Source: Asterochloris sp. CNOR1
Taxonomy: Eukaryota; Chlorophyta; Trebouxiophyceae; Trebouxiales; Trebouxiaceae
NCBI GenBank assembly: GCA_963969365.1
Contig: OZ017759.1
Span: 496,001 to 560,000 of the forward strand
Direction of reading: 5' to 3'
DNA length: 64,000 nt
Shown here: positions 61,657 through 64,000 of the stretch, in pieces
How the letters are laid out: every line of letters begins with the position of its first letter
Position numbering within the stretch: position 1 is the stretch's first letter
Program-made: the position numbers and the translations under genes
Notes under the pieces: generated by a model
What the model was told of the DNA's origin: nothing
Databases searched by the model: none
Seen by the model: only the letters and a program-made list of their open reading frames with translations

Positions 61657-64000
61657 GTGGTCCCTGGGCAGATCTGGACATTTGAGCAGGAGCAGAGCTT
61701 GGTGGGCATCAACGTGGCAACCACTGTGCGCATGACTGCCATTAAGCTCAAATCTGGAGGCCTCCTGCTATACTCACCCATTGCCCCCACCAGGTAGGAG
61801 GCTGAGCTGCAGTCACTACAGAGGGCATGCTCTTGCTGCTGTTGGCAGCACGCTCTTCTGGGCACTGTTGTGCAACGGTGCTGAGGCTGCGTCGTAGTAG
61901 ACTGTTGGCCCTAAGCCATACTTCTGGTAGCTGTGCACAATTGCTGTACTTTGATGACAGTGTGAGACCCCGGCTGCAGAGAATGCCTAAACCTTTTGAA
62001 GGAACTGGACTCTCCCGTAGAGTACATCATTTTGACCACGCATGCCTTTGAGCACAAGATCTTCATCAGCCCCTTCCAGCGCCGCTTTCCCCAGGCACAG
62101 GTGTATGTGGTCCCCAAGTGAGTGTTCCAGGGTCGGCATGGAGATGCTACTGCTGCCTGTGGCTGCCGTAGCATGCGCCACCTGGCAGCAAAAGCTCGCT
62201 TTTGCATGCCTGCATGGCTGTGCGTGGAGCTGCCATGCTGCAATCGTAGCCTCATCAGTCCCCTGTTGGGCCAAGAAAGGAACTGCTGGCGTGCCTGCCA
62301 TGATGCTGGTGGTGCTCACTGCACCTTGATGCTTCTATGTAAATGCATGGCCTCGTCACTGCTGCTTGCCACCACGTGCCTTTGTCCAGCTGTACTTACC
62401 TGGGGTTGCCTGCAGGCCTTGCTGCCAGCTGTTGGGCGCCCTCTCCCTTCTGCTGCTTGCAGCTTTTGGTCCTGCCACTGGCTGCAGCAGCCTTGTGTCA
62501 TATTCAAATCCACATAACGCCTGACTGGCTGTCTCTGCCTCTGCTTGCAGCCTTTGGTCCTTTCCCATCAACCTTCCCCTGCCTCTCCTTGGCATCTTCA
62601 ATGTCAAAGAATTGAAGTCAGATGATGACAGCCTGCCCTGGGCTGACGAGGTTGGCTGCAAGGTCAGTGCTTTTGCTGCCAACAAGCATTGCTGCTTGCT
62701 ACCTGTGCACAGGAGCTTTATGGCAGTGGTGCTAGCGTCCAGCCGTGGCCATGTGACTTGCAGACAGCCTAGTCTGTAGTCAACTTCATTCAGTCTGGGG
62801 AGGTGTGCAGGTATGTACATCGTCACTGCAGGAGTATATTTGGGCAAGCCTCTGGGCTGTTGCTGCACCCCTGCCCAGGGCTTTCATGGGCTGTGGCAGC
62901 ATCGAACTGACAATCATCAGCATAGGAGTCTTTGCAGCCACAGCTTTCCTGACCCATACCCACATATCTCTGCAGGTACTGTCTGAGAAGATCGGCCTGG
63001 CCCCATACTGTGAGGCAGCCATGTTCCACAAAGCCAGCGGGACCCTGCTGGTCACAGACGCCGTCATTTTCATTCCTGACAGCCCGCCAGAGGCAAGCAC
63101 TCAAACATTGATGGCTGCGGCTGCTGTCCAGAAGCTGCCTGCACTCTACAAGCAAGCTCTGCCTTACTCATTGCTGCCACACTGGCCTGGCGGCCAGTCC
63201 TCTCTGCATGCTGGATGCTTTTAGCCTGCAACAGCGGCCTGCTCCTCGTCTTGTAGGTCATGAACCGTGACAGGCTGCAACGAGCTGGCAGTGACAATCT
63301 GCTGTGCCGCACAATATACCTAAACGAGGCAGCACAGCAAGTGAGCACCCTGGATGAGCAGGAGAAGCTCGGTGAGCTGCTGCAGGGCCCCTTGTTCATG
63401 TGAGCAACCAGCGGCCTGCTTACAGCCAGCCTTTGATACCTTGACTTTCAGTCTGTCTGCCTTTGTCAGCAGCATGCAGATCCCACGTGAGGCCTGCACT
63501 GTTTAGGCAGCGCCCTTGGCGGTGATCTTGGGTTGACCTTTGACCTTTGCCACCACAATGCTGTGCCAGCATACTCTGCTCCTAGTCCAGCCTGCCTGTG
63601 CCAGCAGTGTGCAGACCTGCTGTAAGGCCTGACCTGGTCCAGCAGCCCCTTGGCAATGGCATTTGGCTGCCATGTGCCGATCTCAAGCATGCCAGAAGCG
63701 TGCAGACAGTGTCTGCGCCTCTCTTCCAAGAGGAAGTGGCTTTGAAGACATCCTTCATGTCCTTCAGGATGGCAGCGAATGTCGCTGCTCATCAGCTTCT
63801 TCAAGCCCTCCTCGCTGCGGGACCCCAAAAGTTTCCCAAAGCTGGGCAACAAGCTCATCTGCTTCCCTGTCACGCAAGCGCTGGTGTTTAGCAAAATCCC
63901 TGGCCCCTCCCGGCGCTGGATCAACAGTATGACCAGGGACTGGGACATTCAGAGTGTCATTCCCTGCCATTTTGCGGCACCTGTACCTGCGGATGGCGAC
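61657..64000 (+). CDS. DUF4336 family protein (3' end outside window, 5' end unresolved)
   Basis: Family found in cyanobacteria, algae and plant chloroplasts; biochemical role unknown. Exons: 61657-61793, 61980-62117, 62551-62662, 62976-63092, 63257-63371, 63768 to beyond 64000, all in phase. Family blocks: RMTAIKLKSGGLLLYSPIAP, VEYIILTTHAFEHKIFISPF, FPQAQVYVVP, LWSFPINLPLPLLGIF, EAAMFHKASGTLLVTDAVIF, GWQRMSLLISFFKPSSL and, at the edge, RDWDIQSVIPCHFAAPV. The intron after 63092 has a GC donor (GAG|GCAAGC). The region 63764-63970 also gives a clean minus-strand frame, but the plus-strand frame continues the family match and is preferred. The intron 63372-63767 holds a tandem copy pair, near 63465 and 63595. 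Confidence 0.92.
62385..62520 (+). repeat. Echo of exon 3 acceptor in the DUF4336 gene
   Basis: CTGCTTGCAGCTTTTGGTCCT at 62450-62470 repeats the real acceptor and exon start at 62541-62561 (CTGCTTGCAGCCTTTGGTCC), with a weaker copy near 62410. Confidence 0.82.

Noticed and set aside
63764-63970. Clean minus-strand frame starting MAGNDTLNVPVPGHTVDPAP at the right edge
   Set aside because: The plus strand of the same bases continues the DUF4336 match in phase (GWQRMSLLISFF to VIPCHFAAPV), so the minus frame is a shadow.

Overview
The window comes from the nuclear genome of a green alga (Chlorophyta; I cannot fix the genus). The genes are plant-like: an AREB/ABF-type bZIP, an Alfin-like PHD protein, an SnRK2-like kinase, a plant-type nepenthesin-like aspartic protease, an expansin-like protein and a chloroplast-type DUF4336 protein. 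They are cut by many short introns (about 80 in 12 genes), almost all ending in CTGCAG or TGCAG, and several genes are followed by the chlorophyte polyadenylation signal TGTAA. No bacterial operons, tRNA, rRNA or CRISPR arrays were seen.

Layout: plastid-type LPAAT (+, 5' end outside, 1-1332); AREB/ABF-like bZIP (-, 2334-6236, parts unresolved); RUVBL2/reptin ATPase (-, 7317-13289); a 527 bp divergent promoter; Alfin-like PHD (+, 13817-17237); expansin-like secreted protein with an ShK-like tail (+, 19511-21648); coiled-coil plus yippee-like protein (+, 22843-27516); UBE2H/UBC4-type E2 (-, 28102-30083); SnRK2-like kinase with an N-myristoylation signal (+, 32020-37502); an unrecognised coiled-coil protein (+, 38729-42417); aspartic protease (-, 43303-47905); a 7.65 kb fold-back element with 3.58 kb near-identical inverted arms and a 6 bp target duplication (47964-55617); an aminoadipate/kynurenine-type aminotransferase (-, 56013-60361); and a DUF4336 protein running off the right edge (+, 61657-64000). 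For nine genes the exons I chose by eye join in frame from start to stop and give the length usual for the family where a family is known, which is strong internal support.

The most unusual property is window-wide. Introns in nearly every gene hold degenerate copies ('exon echoes') of the exon-intron junction next to them, often several in tandem and often still carrying an AG acceptor or GT donor. Some still translate into a recognisable version of the neighbouring exon (RUVBL2, aspartic protease). This suggests local tandem duplication of splice junctions as the source of intron length, decoy sites or alternative exons. A second window-wide property is a high share of GC-AG introns (five or more of about 80).

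Functionally the genes look like ordinary host loci: chromatin and transcription (RUVBL2, Alfin-like, bZIP), signalling (SnRK2-like kinase), protein turnover (E2, protease), lipid and amino-acid metabolism, and cell-wall modification. The bZIP and the SnRK2-like kinase belong to families that act as kinase and substrate in land-plant ABA signalling; whether they pair here is inference.
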